Assembly (NCBI GenBank): GCA_964429135.1
Contig: CAYSAU010000001.1
Span: 1 to 64,000, forward strand
DNA from: CAZSDU01 sp964429135
GTDB taxonomy: Bacteria; Bacteroidota; Bacteroidia; Bacteroidales; FEN-979
DNA: 64,000 nt
Direction: 5' to 3'
Of this stretch, positions 15,132 to 23,906 are shown piece by piece. The notes beneath the pieces are model-generated. The model ran no database searches. It was not told the DNA's origin and saw nothing but the letters and a program-made list of their open reading frames with translations. Each line of letters starts with the position of its first letter. The first letter of the stretch is position 1. The translations under genes were made by a program, and so were the position numbers.

Positions 15132-15671
15132 TTAACACTGATGTTTAAAGAAAGTGAAGTTCACGCTGCCATAGTTTCTCTTTTCGGAGAAAGCAGGATG
15201 ATGTTCAAATTTATATTTAACGCAATGTTCCAGGATAAAAAGACCATCTGCAGAAAGTAAATCCGAATTCAATACCAGATCGGGAATGCTTTCGATTCCA
15301 TCCAGTTCATAAGGAGGGTCGGCAAAGATCAGATCGTAACTGCCGGTCATATGTTTCAGAAAAACAAAGGCATTCGACTTCACAGGCTTCAGGTTGTCAG
15401 CCCCGAAGGTTTCGGCTGTTTTTTTGATAAAATCAATACAACGCGGGTTGGCATCGATGGCTGTGACTTCAATGGCTCCCCGTGAAAGGAATTCGAAGGC
15501 TATGCTTCCGGTTCCTGAGAACAGGTCCAATACTTTCAGGGAATTAAAATCAACCAGATTGTTGAGGATATTGAATAAGCCTTCCTTGGCAAAATCGGTA
15601 GTGGGTCTTACCGGCAGTTTCACCGGAGGCTGCAACTTCCGGCCTCTGAATTTTCCGCTTATAACCCGCAT
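15132..15671 (-). CDS. rsmD: 16S rRNA (guanine(966)-N(2))-methyltransferase RsmD
   Basis: A 179-residue SAM-dependent methyltransferase acting on G966 of 16S rRNA during 30S assembly. The start MRVISGKFRGRKLQPP and PVRPTTDFAKEGLFNIL are diagnostic of RsmD. SAM-binding motif I is VLDLFSGTGSIAFEFLSRGA and the catalytic motif is DLIFADPPYE. Its start overlaps the end of the DUF3822 gene by 13 bases, so they are translationally coupled. The AT-rich accessory island ends 55 bases downstream of its stop. Confidence 0.95.
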   Translation of the reverse strand: MRVISGKFRGRKLQPPVKLPVRPTTDFAKEGLFNILNNLVDFNSLKVLDLFSGTGSIAFEFLSRGAIEVTAIDANPRCIDFIKKTAETFGADNLKPVKSNAFVFLKHMTGSYDLIFADPPYELDGIESIPDLVLNSDLLSADGLFILEHCVKYKFEHHPAFSEKRNYGSVNFTFFKHQC

Positions 15672-16549
15672 GAGGGATAATTTAACAAGGGAAAAAAGGC
15701 CTGGGGAGAAATCTGGTTGAACACGTAAGCATACTTAAATGCCTCACTACGGCGTCCGAATTCGATGTGCCTCATATAACGGAATAAAAGTTCAAACAAA
15801 CGGGAATTTTTTTCCACAGCTCCAAGCAAAACAGTATGAATACTTTCAGGATTCAGGCTAAGTTGTTCCAAAACAAATATAAGATAATACGCGATGTCTT
15901 CTGCGGCAATGGCAGGAAAGGAATTGAAATAGATCAACTGCCGGCTATCGTAAATCATCAGGTCGAAATACTTTTCCCGAATGTATACAAATATCCGGTT
16001 AGCCAGGACCCTGTTTTTATAATTGATCCAGATGCTTTCCATTAAAACACTGGAAAGATGATTGATACGGGATGAAGGGAAAAAAGCTTTGATGCTGTTC
16101 AGGGTGGAAATCGGAATGGAGAAAACCTGGTAATTATCGAAAGGAATCAGATGATCGGTCAGAATTGTCTCTTCCGGCGTCATCGGAAAGTTCAGTTTAA
16201 GATAATTTTCTGTTTCAGTTGAATCGAAAAGTGGCAGAGGGATCAGGGTGGCTTTATTTCCTTCATAGGCAATTTTCACCTGCTTATATGGGTTTTTCAA
16301 CCAGGGTGATGCATTCATCATGCTTTTCAGGAAATCATTGAAAGTAACAGGCGAAGCTGGAGCAGGTCGCGGCTGAAGTTCACTTTTTTTCATCTGCTGA
16401 AGCGCCAGGAATTTGTTTCTTTTCAAATCGAGAATGGTATAAGTCAGGCTGGATTCGTTAAACTGCATGTACAGCCCGTAGTTTCTTGTTTCCTGGACAG
16501 AAAAAGAATCATCAACCTTTCTTAGAACCACTTTGAATAAATCAGCCAT
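15659..16549 (-). CDS. DUF3822 family protein
   Basis: A 296-residue cytoplasmic protein of the Bacteroidetes-specific DUF3822 family. Known members are conserved directly upstream of rsmD, as here, and are predicted to have an actin-like ATPase (ASKHA) type fold. Visible segments include NYGLYMQFNESSLTYTILDLKRNKFLAL near residue 25-50 and the strand-rich ILANRIFVYIREKYFDLMIYD-like region near 200. I see no convincing phosphate-binding loops. It overlaps rsmD by 13 bases and follows the MgtC-like gene by 9 bases. The biological role is unknown. Confidence 0.85.
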   Translation of the reverse strand: MADLFKVVLRKVDDSFSVQETRNYGLYMQFNESSLTYTILDLKRNKFLALQQMKKSELQPRPAPASPVTFNDFLKSMMNASPWLKNPYKQVKIAYEGNKATLIPLPLFDSTETENYLKLNFPMTPEETILTDHLIPFDNYQVFSIPISTLNSIKAFFPSSRINHLSSVLMESIWINYKNRVLANRIFVYIREKYFDLMIYDSRQLIYFNSFPAIAAEDIAYYLIFVLEQLSLNPESIHTVLLGAVEKNSRLFELLFRYMRHIEFGRRSEAFKYAYVFNQISPQAFFPLLNYPSCGL

Positions 16550-16558
16550 ACCGCGAGA

Positions 16559-17830
16559 TTAAACAAGGCATACAAAGATAACATTCACAATGATAATGAT
16601 AAGGAAGCCGAACAGGAGAAATTTACGCTCCGCTTTCTCTGAAAAAAATAAGGCATAAGCCAGTTTCAGGATGTTGTTGCTGATGATGGCCTGAAATGTT
16701 GCCGTAGCCACCCCTTCAAGAGAAATTCCAAAACGTCCCTGGAACAAATTAATCAGAAAGGGATCAATATCCGTCAATCCAACCAGCAAGGAAAGCACAT
16801 TGAGACCTGAAATTCCAAAGCGATTAAGCACTCCGTAGGTAATGAAGGAAAAGGCGATGTATAGTCCGGTGAAGATCAGCGCCACCTTGAATTCAAGCGG
16901 GTTTTTATCTTTCAGGACAACAGTGCCGGCCTCTGCCGTATATTTATTCTTGTAAAACAAAATCAGCAATCCGATTCCAGCTGAAACCAGAAACAGCAAC
17001 ATCATGAGCAGCCACATTCGCTGAAAAAGTTCCTGAGAAAAAATAAAGATCAGGATCAGAATACGCAGGTACATCATGGCCGTGGCAAAGATGATCCCAG
17101 CCATGTATTGATTTATGTTCTCCGGTTCTTTCGCGCTTTTCTTTGCCAGTATGATCGTGGTGGCCGTGCTGCTGTATAAACCGCCAAGAATGCCGGAGAC
17201 AATAATACTGGCTTGCTTGAAGACGAATTTCTTCAGCAAATAGCTCGCATAACTGATAGAGGATATGACGACAACGGCCAGCCAGATTTTATAGGGAGTC
17301 AGATTTAAACCGGCCATCAGGGGCTGGTCAGGGATCATGGGTAAAATAACTCCGGCAATGACGAGAAATTTGGCCAGGGTGATAAATTCATAACGGTCAA
17401 ATTTTTCAGAGATATGGGTAAATGATTCTTTAAGTTCAGTCACGGTCAACACCACAACGACCACCAACAATACAAGCCAATAAGGCTGTGTCGCCCATAA
17501 GGGACCCAGACAATAAGTAATAAATGCTACCAGTATTGTAGTGATGCCATAGTCGTTGAAATTCCGGATATGATAAAAATAGGAAATCGCAATGATTACG
17601 GTAAGAATGAATCCTCCGCCAATAAAAAGAATAAAGTTGAGCGGTTCAAGCATATAAAGAATAAATCCCATGATACCGATGAAAGTGAAGGTGCGATCGG
17701 TTCCGAAGGTGCGATCAGTATCATGTGCCTGGCTGTGAAGCCGCCTTTGTGAAAGTCCGATCAACAGGGAAAATACGGCAACCAAAAGGAAATCTGTCAG
17801 GTTTTTTGGGATATTATGTATAAGATCCAT
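16559..17830 (-). CDS. MgtC/SapB family membrane protein with DUF4010 domain
   Basis: About 423 residues with 11-12 predicted TM helices. The N-terminal MgtC-like domain (FLLVAVFSLLIGLSQRRLHSQ, then DRTFTFIGIMGFILYM) occupies roughly residues 10-150. The remainder is the hydrophobic DUF4010 domain, including GILGGLYSSTATTIILAKKS. An inner membrane protein; some MgtC relatives affect Mg2+ or ATPase homeostasis, but substrates for this fused form are unknown. ATG at 17830 is chosen over a TTG at 17839. An 18-bp tandem duplication (17687..17722) doubles the conserved DRTF segment into DRTFGTDRTF. It lies in a tight run with DUF3822 and rsmD. Confidence 0.88.
   Translation of the reverse strand: MDLIHNIPKNLTDFLLVAVFSLLIGLSQRRLHSQAHDTDRTFGTDRTFTFIGIMGFILYMLEPLNFILFIGGGFILTVIIAISYFYHIRNFNDYGITTILVAFITYCLGPLWATQPYWLVLLVVVVVLTVTELKESFTHISEKFDRYEFITLAKFLVIAGVILPMIPDQPLMAGLNLTPYKIWLAVVVISSISYASYLLKKFVFKQASIIVSGILGGLYSSTATTIILAKKSAKEPENINQYMAGIIFATAMMYLRILILIFIFSQELFQRMWLLMMLLFLVSAGIGLLILFYKNKYTAEAGTVVLKDKNPLEFKVALIFTGLYIAFSFITYGVLNRFGISGLNVLSLLVGLTDIDPFLINLFQGRFGISLEGVATATFQAIISNNILKLAYALFFSEKAERKFLLFGFLIIIIVNVIFVCLV
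17687..17722. repeat. 18-bp tandem duplication inside MgtC-like gene
   Basis: Two 18-bp copies (17687..17704 and 17705..17722) share their first 12 bases GAAGGTGCGATC. They add six residues without breaking the frame. Confidence 0.6.
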
Positions 17831-17852
17831 CGGTGTCAAACAATTTATAATT

Positions 17853-18329
17853 TCAGATTTCAGATTTGACTATTTGTTTAAACTCGGGTATCTCCTTCAG
17901 GAATGAATAGTTCTGTTTTTCATGATCGATTTTACAAGTGTAATGAATCAGGCCGTTGGTCACAACAATGTAGCCGACTTCCAGACTCATATTATACATG
18001 GCTACCTGGTCGAACACATCCTGGGTGATCTTCACAGAAGGCGCCTTACATTCCACCACCACGCAAGGTTTCCCGAAGGAATCATAGGCCAGTATATCAA
18101 AGCGTTTTTTCATGTGGTTATATGTCAATGCCGCTTCGACCACGATGAGCGAAGCAGGAAAACCCAGATGGTGGACCATATAATGAATAAAATGTTGTCT
18201 GACCCATTCCTCAGGGGTTAAGCGGACAAATTTCCTCCGGTAGGGATCAAAGATTTCATCCTTCCCGTTTTTTCCTTCCCTGATATGAAAATCCGCCGAT
18301 GGTAAATTGAGTTGCTGCATTAGCTTCAT
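17853..18329 (-). CDS. Stand-alone HsdR N-terminal domain protein (PD-(D/E)xK nuclease-like)
   Basis: About 158 residues matching the N-terminal nuclease domain of type I restriction HsdR subunits, but with no helicase and no hsdM/hsdS nearby. The PD-(D/E)xK motif is visible: KRFDILAYDSFGKPCVVVEC followed by K, giving D...ExK. The upstream EEWVRQHFIHYMVHHLGFP segment is typical of this family in Bacteroidetes, where it is conserved beside holA. ATG 18329 (MKLMQQLNL) is preferred to 18338 because a -7-like box (TATGTTTG) overlaps the upstream one. It diverges from amn-holA. A role in replication or repair is inferred only from context. Confidence 0.85.
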   Translation of the reverse strand: MKLMQQLNLPSADFHIREGKNGKDEIFDPYRRKFVRLTPEEWVRQHFIHYMVHHLGFPASLIVVEAALTYNHMKKRFDILAYDSFGKPCVVVECKAPSVKITQDVFDQVAMYNMSLEVGYIVVTNGLIHYTCKIDHEKQNYSFLKEIPEFKQIVKSEI

Positions 18330-18361
18330 GACAAACATACATAAAAATCTGACAAATCATT

Positions 18362-18369
18362 TATCTTTG
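18362..18369 (+). promoter_or_regulatory. Bacteroidetes -7 promoter box (TATCTTTG)
   Basis: Exact TAnnTTTG match, 35 bases before the AMP nucleosidase start. It probably drives amn-holA. Confidence 0.5.
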
Positions 18370-18403
18370 TCATGTTCAAGACCCTGAATTTTATTTTTAC
18401 TTC

Positions 18404-19186
18404 ATGAAAACGAAAAAAGAAATTGTAGAGAACTGGCTTCCGCGCTATACGGGTACTGCACTGGAAGACTTCGGGGAATATATTTTACTCACCAATTTCA
18501 AATTGTACCTGGAGCTTTTCTCGAAATGGAACCACGTTCCCATTAAAGGGAAAGACAGGGCCATGCCAAGTTGTACGGCAGGAAAAATCACCCTCATCGA
18601 TTTCACTATGGGGAGTCCCAATGCGGCAACAGTCATGGACCTGCTCAGCGCTGTTTCCCCCAAAGCCTGTCTTTTCCTGGGGAAATGCGGAGGATTGAAA
18701 AAGAAAAACAAGGTCGGGGATCTCATCCTGCCCATTGCAGCAATACGGGGAGAAGGAACTTCGGATGATTATTTTCATCCAAGGGTGCCTGCTTTACCTG
18801 CCTTCAACTTGCAAAAAGCCATATCCACCACGATACGCGATCATCATCGCGACTATTGGACAGGTACGGTTTATACCACTAACCGCAGGGTTTGGGAATA
18901 TGATGAGGATTTTAAAGAAGAACTCAGGAAAACCCGTGCCATGGCTATCGATATGGAAACAGCCACACTTTTTATTGTTGGTTTTGCCAATGGGATTCCA
19001 ACCGGGGCTTTACTGTTGGTTTCTGATCAGCCGATGATCTCCCCGGGCATAAAAACCCAGAAAAGCGATAAAATCGTGACCGCTCAATATTCGGAAGAAC
19101 ATCTGAGGATGGGGATCGATTCTTTAAACCAGTTGATCAATGAAGGGTTAACCGTGAAGCATCTGAAATTTGATTTCGACAAATAA
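18404..19186 (+). CDS. amn: AMP nucleosidase
   Basis: A 260-residue enzyme of the nucleoside phosphorylase superfamily that hydrolyses AMP to adenine and ribose 5-phosphate, adjusting adenylate pools. Key segments are TAGKITLIDFTMGSPNAATVMD, the glycine-rich FLGKCGGLKKKNKVGDLILP loop, and MAIDMETATLFIVGFANGIP, in which the Met-Glu pair contacts ribose. It corresponds to the short catalytic form common in Bacteroidetes; the N-terminal regulatory domain of the E. coli enzyme is absent. holA follows after 2 bases. Confidence 0.92.
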   Translation: MKTKKEIVENWLPRYTGTALEDFGEYILLTNFKLYLELFSKWNHVPIKGKDRAMPSCTAGKITLIDFTMGSPNAATVMDLLSAVSPKACLFLGKCGGLKKKNKVGDLILPIAAIRGEGTSDDYFHPRVPALPAFNLQKAISTTIRDHHRDYWTGTVYTTNRRVWEYDEDFKEELRKTRAMAIDMETATLFIVGFANGIPTGALLLVSDQPMISPGIKTQKSDKIVTAQYSEEHLRMGIDSLNQLINEGLTVKHLKFDFDK

Positions 19187-19188
19187 TC

Positions 19189-20205
19189 ATGGCGGCAAAA
19201 AGCGGAATCAATTCAGATCAGATCCTGCTTGATCTGAAAAATAAAATTTATTACCCGGTTTACCTATTACATGGGGAGGAATCGTATTTCATTGATGAAA
19301 TCTCAGGGTATATTGAGGAAAACATACTGGATGAGCAGGAGAAAGAATTTAACCAGACCATCGTATATGGAAAGGATTCCAATGTAGCTACCCTGATCAG
19401 TTACGCGAGACGCTTTCCCATGATGGCCAATTATCAGGTTCTCATCATCAAAGAAGCCCAGGATCTCGACAAGCTGGAGGAATTCCTGCCTTATGTGGAA
19501 AACCCTCTGAAGTCCACCATCCTGGTTATTTGTCACAAATACGGGAAACTCGATAAACGGAAAGTTTTTTATAAATGTATTGAAAAAAACGGAATCGTTT
19601 TTGAATCTCCCCGGCTTTATGACAATAAAATTCCGGACTGGATCCATGAGTACCTTGGCAAACACCAATGCAGCATTACCCAGAAAGCCGCCTTTCTGTT
19701 GACTGAATTTCTGGGAAATGATCTGAGTAAAGTAGCCAATGAGCTGAACAAGCTACTGATCAACGTGAATAAAGGCAGCGAAATCACTGAGGATTACGTT
19801 GAAAAGAACATAGGGATCAGTAAGGATTTCAATGTTTTTGAATTGCAGAAAGCCCTGGGGAAAAAAGAGGTGTTCAAGGCTAACCAAATCATCAGGTATT
19901 TTGCTGCCAATCCCAGGGAGAATCCACTGGTGAAAGTGGTTCCCATTATTTTTGCTTTTTTTTCCAAAATCCTGACCTATCATTTTCTTCAGGATAAATC
20001 GCGGAACAGTGTGGCTGCAGCTCTTTCAGTAAACCCCTATTTTGTGCCGGATTACCAGCAGGCCGCGAAAAATTATCCCGTACACAAATTGGTCAGGATC
20101 ATTGAAATTTTAAGAACTTACGATATGAAATCCAAAGGGGTGGAAAGTTCATCGGTTCCGGATGGTGAGTTAATGCGTGAGATGATTTTCAAAATTTTAC
20201 ATTAA
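19189..20205 (+). CDS. holA: DNA polymerase III subunit delta
   Basis: A 338-residue clamp-loader delta subunit that opens the beta sliding clamp at replication forks. The N-terminal YYPVYLLHGEESYFIDEISGYI (pseudo-P-loop region of delta) and GNDLSKVANELNKLLINV in the middle are characteristic. There is a C-terminal helical collar domain from about residue 215. It is translationally close to amn (stop and start within 5 bases). It converges with the acyl-CoA ligase gene, with 2 bases between stops. The length is usual. Confidence 0.93.
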   Translation: MAAKSGINSDQILLDLKNKIYYPVYLLHGEESYFIDEISGYIEENILDEQEKEFNQTIVYGKDSNVATLISYARRFPMMANYQVLIIKEAQDLDKLEEFLPYVENPLKSTILVICHKYGKLDKRKVFYKCIEKNGIVFESPRLYDNKIPDWIHEYLGKHQCSITQKAAFLLTEFLGNDLSKVANELNKLLINVNKGSEITEDYVEKNIGISKDFNVFELQKALGKKEVFKANQIIRYFAANPRENPLVKVVPIIFAFFSKILTYHFLQDKSRNSVAAALSVNPYFVPDYQQAAKNYPVHKLVRIIEILRTYDMKSKGVESSSVPDGELMREMIFKILH

Positions 20206-20207
20206 TT

Positions 20208-22004
20208 TCACAGGTTACGGTAATCATAATCCGGAGCATCATAGGCTTCTTCGATGAGTTTACGATAACGGTCCTGAATGAATTTCCTTCTCAGTTTCAG
20301 GGTGGGTGATAATTCTCCTGAATCCATCGACCATTCTTCGGCTACCAAACGAAATTTTTTGATTTTTTCCACCTGACCCAGATCCTGGTTGTACCAATCC
20401 ACTTCCTTTTTAAACCTGCCGATGATTCTTGGATTCCTGATAGCTTTTTCACGGGTGGTGAAAGCAATATGTTTGACCGTGCACCAGTTTCTCAGAAATT
20501 CGAAGTTAGGCATGATCAGGGCGGCGGCATAGGGGCGATTTTCACCGAACACTAAAATTTGTTCGATGAAAGGAGATTCTCTGAATCTTTGTTCAATAAC
20601 CTGAGGTGCGATATATTTTCCTCCGGAAGTTTTAAAAATTTCCTTTTTACGGTCTGTGATTTTTAGGAAACGTCCGTCCTCAAGTACACCGATATCACCG
20701 GTATGAAACCAGCCCTCTTCATCAAAGACCTCCGCTGTTTTCTCCTGATGATTATGATAACCCAGCATAACGTTTTCGCCCTTGACCAGAATTTCCCCGT
20801 CTTCTGCAATTTTAACCTGGACGCCAGGTAGAATCGGTCCTACCGTCCCGAATTTAAAACCATCTTGGTCGAAACGGGATACAGCAATGACAGGCGAAGT
20901 CTCGGTCAACCCATATCCTTCCATAAGCGGAATTTTTGCTGCCCAGAAAATCCTCGACAAGCGGGGATGCAGGGAGGCTCCCCCGGAGACGATTACCTTG
21001 ATTTCACCGCCCATCAGTTTTCTCCAGTGACGGAATAAAACCAGGTCGGCCATTTTCAGCCGGGCAGAGAAGAAAAACTTCTTTTGGTCATGAAATTCGA
21101 ATTTATGTCCCTGGCGCAAGGCCCAGAAAAATATTCTTTTGCGGATACCGCTGTAATTCCTTCCGCGGGCGACAATACGGGTATAGATTTTTTCCAGTAC
21201 TCTTGGGACGGCTGCAAAAGTCTGGGGTTTGACTTCTTTGAGGTAATCTCCGAGAAGATCAAAACTTTCCACGTAAAAAATCCGCATACCCAGATACTGG
21301 AACATATAATTCAACATGCGTTCATACACATGGCATAGCGGAAGAAAACTCAGTACCCTTTCCCCCCGGTTGAAATCAGGAATTTCGGCACATCCCATAA
21401 AATTACTGATAAAATTCTGGTGGGAAAGCATAACCCCCTTAGGTCTGCCGGTTGTCCCCGAAGTATAAATGATGGTGGCAAGATCATCCGGCCGAATGGA
21501 TGATTTCAGCTGCTGTAATTCCTGTTGTTGTTCACTTTTCCTGCCCAGTTCCAAGATATCATGCCATGTTCTTAACCCCCTGACTTTCTCAATACTGAAA
21601 GTTTCTCTGATATTATGGTTTTCGCAAAGCGTTTTGGACAATCGTTGATATAATTCCCGGTTGTATACCAATACAATTTTGGCTTCGGAATCTTTAAGGA
21701 TGTATGAAAAAGTGCCTGGGCCAATGGTGGGATATACCGGGACCTGAATGGCGCCGATTTGCATCAGCCCCATATCAATGATATTCCATTCCGGGCAATT
21801 CTGCAGTATGGTGGCAATTTTATCCCCCGGTTTGATGCCTATAGCGAGCAATCCAAGACTGAACAGACGACTGAGTTCGACATAATCGGAAGCTGAAAAA
21901 TGCTGCCATTTCGCTGAACGTTTGATGTTAAAAACACCCGGTTCATCATGGAAATCATGATCAAACAAATCTAACAGATCGAAAAGCCGAGTTATGCTTG
22001 TCAT
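20208..22004 (-). CDS. Long-chain fatty acid--CoA ligase (AMP-binding), copy 1
   Basis: A 598-residue ANL-superfamily adenylating enzyme that activates fatty acids to acyl-CoA through an acyl-AMP. The AMP-binding core is TIIYTSGTTGRPKGVMLSHQ at about 185-205. It is followed by GYGLTETSPVIAVS at about 365, the WFHTGDIG aspartate, and the hinge DRKKEIFKTSGGKYIAPQ. No signal peptide, so cytoplasmic or peripheral on the membrane. It has a close paralogue at 22034..23800, only 29 bases away. The two share motif order and probably arose by tandem duplication. Exact chain-length preference cannot be seen. Confidence 0.92.
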   Translation of the reverse strand: MTSITRLFDLLDLFDHDFHDEPGVFNIKRSAKWQHFSASDYVELSRLFSLGLLAIGIKPGDKIATILQNCPEWNIIDMGLMQIGAIQVPVYPTIGPGTFSYILKDSEAKIVLVYNRELYQRLSKTLCENHNIRETFSIEKVRGLRTWHDILELGRKSEQQQELQQLKSSIRPDDLATIIYTSGTTGRPKGVMLSHQNFISNFMGCAEIPDFNRGERVLSFLPLCHVYERMLNYMFQYLGMRIFYVESFDLLGDYLKEVKPQTFAAVPRVLEKIYTRIVARGRNYSGIRKRIFFWALRQGHKFEFHDQKKFFFSARLKMADLVLFRHWRKLMGGEIKVIVSGGASLHPRLSRIFWAAKIPLMEGYGLTETSPVIAVSRFDQDGFKFGTVGPILPGVQVKIAEDGEILVKGENVMLGYHNHQEKTAEVFDEEGWFHTGDIGVLEDGRFLKITDRKKEIFKTSGGKYIAPQVIEQRFRESPFIEQILVFGENRPYAAALIMPNFEFLRNWCTVKHIAFTTREKAIRNPRIIGRFKKEVDWYNQDLGQVEKIKKFRLVAEEWSMDSGELSPTLKLRRKFIQDRYRKLIEEAYDAPDYDYRNL

Positions 22005-22033
22005 GCAATAGAAAAGATTACTAGAGTTTTTCC

Positions 22034-23800
22034 TTATTCAAACAATTGCTTTATCAATGATTCATATTTCTGGCAAATGGCTTTCCTTTTTAGTTTCATC
22101 GTCGGTGTGATTTCACCGGTTTCAAAGCTCCATTCTGTATCCAGTAAAACATGCTTTTTTACCTTTTCCGTCTCCCCAAAAAACTGATTGAATTTATCCA
22201 CTTCCTGTTTTATTCTTTTTTGGATTCTGGGTAACCTGATCATTTCTGTATTGGTAGTATAGGGTATTTCTTTAATCTCACACCATGCTTTTAAAAAATT
22301 GAAATCAGGCACGATCAGAGCTCCGGCAAATTTCTGATTTTCACCCACGACCAGAATCTGATCAATGAACAAGGATTCCTTAAATTTTTCTTCAATCAGT
22401 TGAGGGCTGACATATTTCCCGAATGAAGTTTTAAACAATTCCTTTTTCCTGCCGGTAATTCTCAACTGACCCTGAGGAGTTATTTCACCGATATCCCCAG
22501 TATGGAACCAACCATCCCCATCAATCGCCTCCCTGGTCATTTTGGGCTCTTTATAGTAACCCATCATGGTATTGGGCCCCCTTGAAAGAATTTCCCCATC
22601 TTCTGCAATTTTCACTTCCACCCCTTTGAGAACAGGTCCGACGGTACCGAACCTGATGCCGTTTTTCTTAAAATTACTGACCGCGATTACAGGAGAAGTT
22701 TCGGTCAAGCCGTAACCTTCCATGACCTGGATTCCTGCAGCCCAGAATAACCTTGCAAGACGCGGCTGGAGAGCAGCTCCGCCGGAGACAATAATATCCA
22801 GTTTTCCGCCGAGGGCTTCCCTCCATTTTACATAAACCAGCTTATCGTATAGTTTTCTTTTAAATTCATAATACCATCCATTTTGACCTTCCAGCTCAAA
22901 ACGTAAAGCGAGGTGCAGTGCCCAAAAATAAATTCCCTTTTTTATGCCTTTAAGTTTATGACCGGATGAGATCAGCTTGTCATAAATTTTCTCCAGAAGT
23001 CGCGGTACGGTCGTGATCATATTGGGATGAACCTCCTTAAAATTATCAGTGATGGTACCCATGTTTTCTGCGTAGTAGATGGAAATTCCCTTGAAGTGAT
23101 ACATGTAATTCATCATGCGTTCATAAACATGGCAAAGCGGCAGATAGCTGACGGTTTTATGATCTTCACCATAAGGAGGAATATCGGATACCCCAATGAA
23201 ATTGGAAACGAAGTTAACATGGCTGAGCATTACGCCCTTGGGGTTTCCGGTAGTGCCTGATGTATAAATTAGGGTGGCCATATCTTCCGGTTTTATGGAG
23301 GCTTTTACACGGTGAAGCTGTTCAGAATCCATTTTTTCTTTACCCAGGGCAGTCAAGTCCGTGAGTTGTTTGTAATCCGGTATGGGTTTGTAAGAGAAAA
23401 TCCCTTTTAAGGTCTGGATCTCCGGCAGAATATGCTGAATCTTGCGAAGGATATCCATGCCGGAAATAAAGAGGTATTCCACCTCTGCATGACTCAGAAT
23501 ATACTTATAATCCGATTCGCTAATGGTGGGATAAATCGGAACATGTACAGCTCCGATCTGTAAAATTCCCATATCCACGAGGTTCCACTCTATCCGGTTC
23601 TGGCTGATCTGGCCAATCTTAACTCCAGGTTTGACGCCTAACGCAAGTAAACCGCTGCTGATCAGATCAACGGTTTCACGATACTGCTGAATGCTGTACT
23701 TTATCCATTCCCCATTTTCTTTGGAGGCGATTACATCATTTTTGGGCTTAAATACTGATTCATAATAAGGTAATAAATCAAAAATCCGGGTTATTTCCAT
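22034..23800 (-). CDS. Long-chain fatty acid--CoA ligase (AMP-binding), copy 2
   Basis: A 588-residue AMP-dependent acyl-CoA synthetase, paralogous to the downstream copy. Motifs are TLIYTSGTTGNPKGVMLSHV at about 180-200, the GYGLTETSPVIAVS core, WFHTGDIG, and the hinge GRKKELFKTSFGKYVSPQ. The C-terminal lysine expected for adenylation is in a GEITPTMKLKRKAI stretch, matching GELSPTLKLRRKFI in the paralogue. The operon probably reads copy 2 then copy 1. The two may differ in acyl substrate, but the sequence alone does not tell. Confidence 0.92.
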   Translation of the reverse strand: MEITRIFDLLPYYESVFKPKNDVIASKENGEWIKYSIQQYRETVDLISSGLLALGVKPGVKIGQISQNRIEWNLVDMGILQIGAVHVPIYPTISESDYKYILSHAEVEYLFISGMDILRKIQHILPEIQTLKGIFSYKPIPDYKQLTDLTALGKEKMDSEQLHRVKASIKPEDMATLIYTSGTTGNPKGVMLSHVNFVSNFIGVSDIPPYGEDHKTVSYLPLCHVYERMMNYMYHFKGISIYYAENMGTITDNFKEVHPNMITTVPRLLEKIYDKLISSGHKLKGIKKGIYFWALHLALRFELEGQNGWYYEFKRKLYDKLVYVKWREALGGKLDIIVSGGAALQPRLARLFWAAGIQVMEGYGLTETSPVIAVSNFKKNGIRFGTVGPVLKGVEVKIAEDGEILSRGPNTMMGYYKEPKMTREAIDGDGWFHTGDIGEITPQGQLRITGRKKELFKTSFGKYVSPQLIEEKFKESLFIDQILVVGENQKFAGALIVPDFNFLKAWCEIKEIPYTTNTEMIRLPRIQKRIKQEVDKFNQFFGETEKVKKHVLLDTEWSFETGEITPTMKLKRKAICQKYESLIKQLFE

Positions 23801-23906
23801 TTTGAAGTAATTTTAATGAAGTCACATACACCTGAAATGAAATGCAATGATACAAAAAACTAATAAAGCAGCAGCGTAGGAGTGTAACTGAGGGGAAGAA
23901 AAGAGA

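Noticed and set aside
17853..18329. Part of a type I restriction-modification system
   Set aside because: No helicase domain, hsdM or hsdS nearby; the protein ends after the N-terminal domain at the family's normal length for stand-alone forms.
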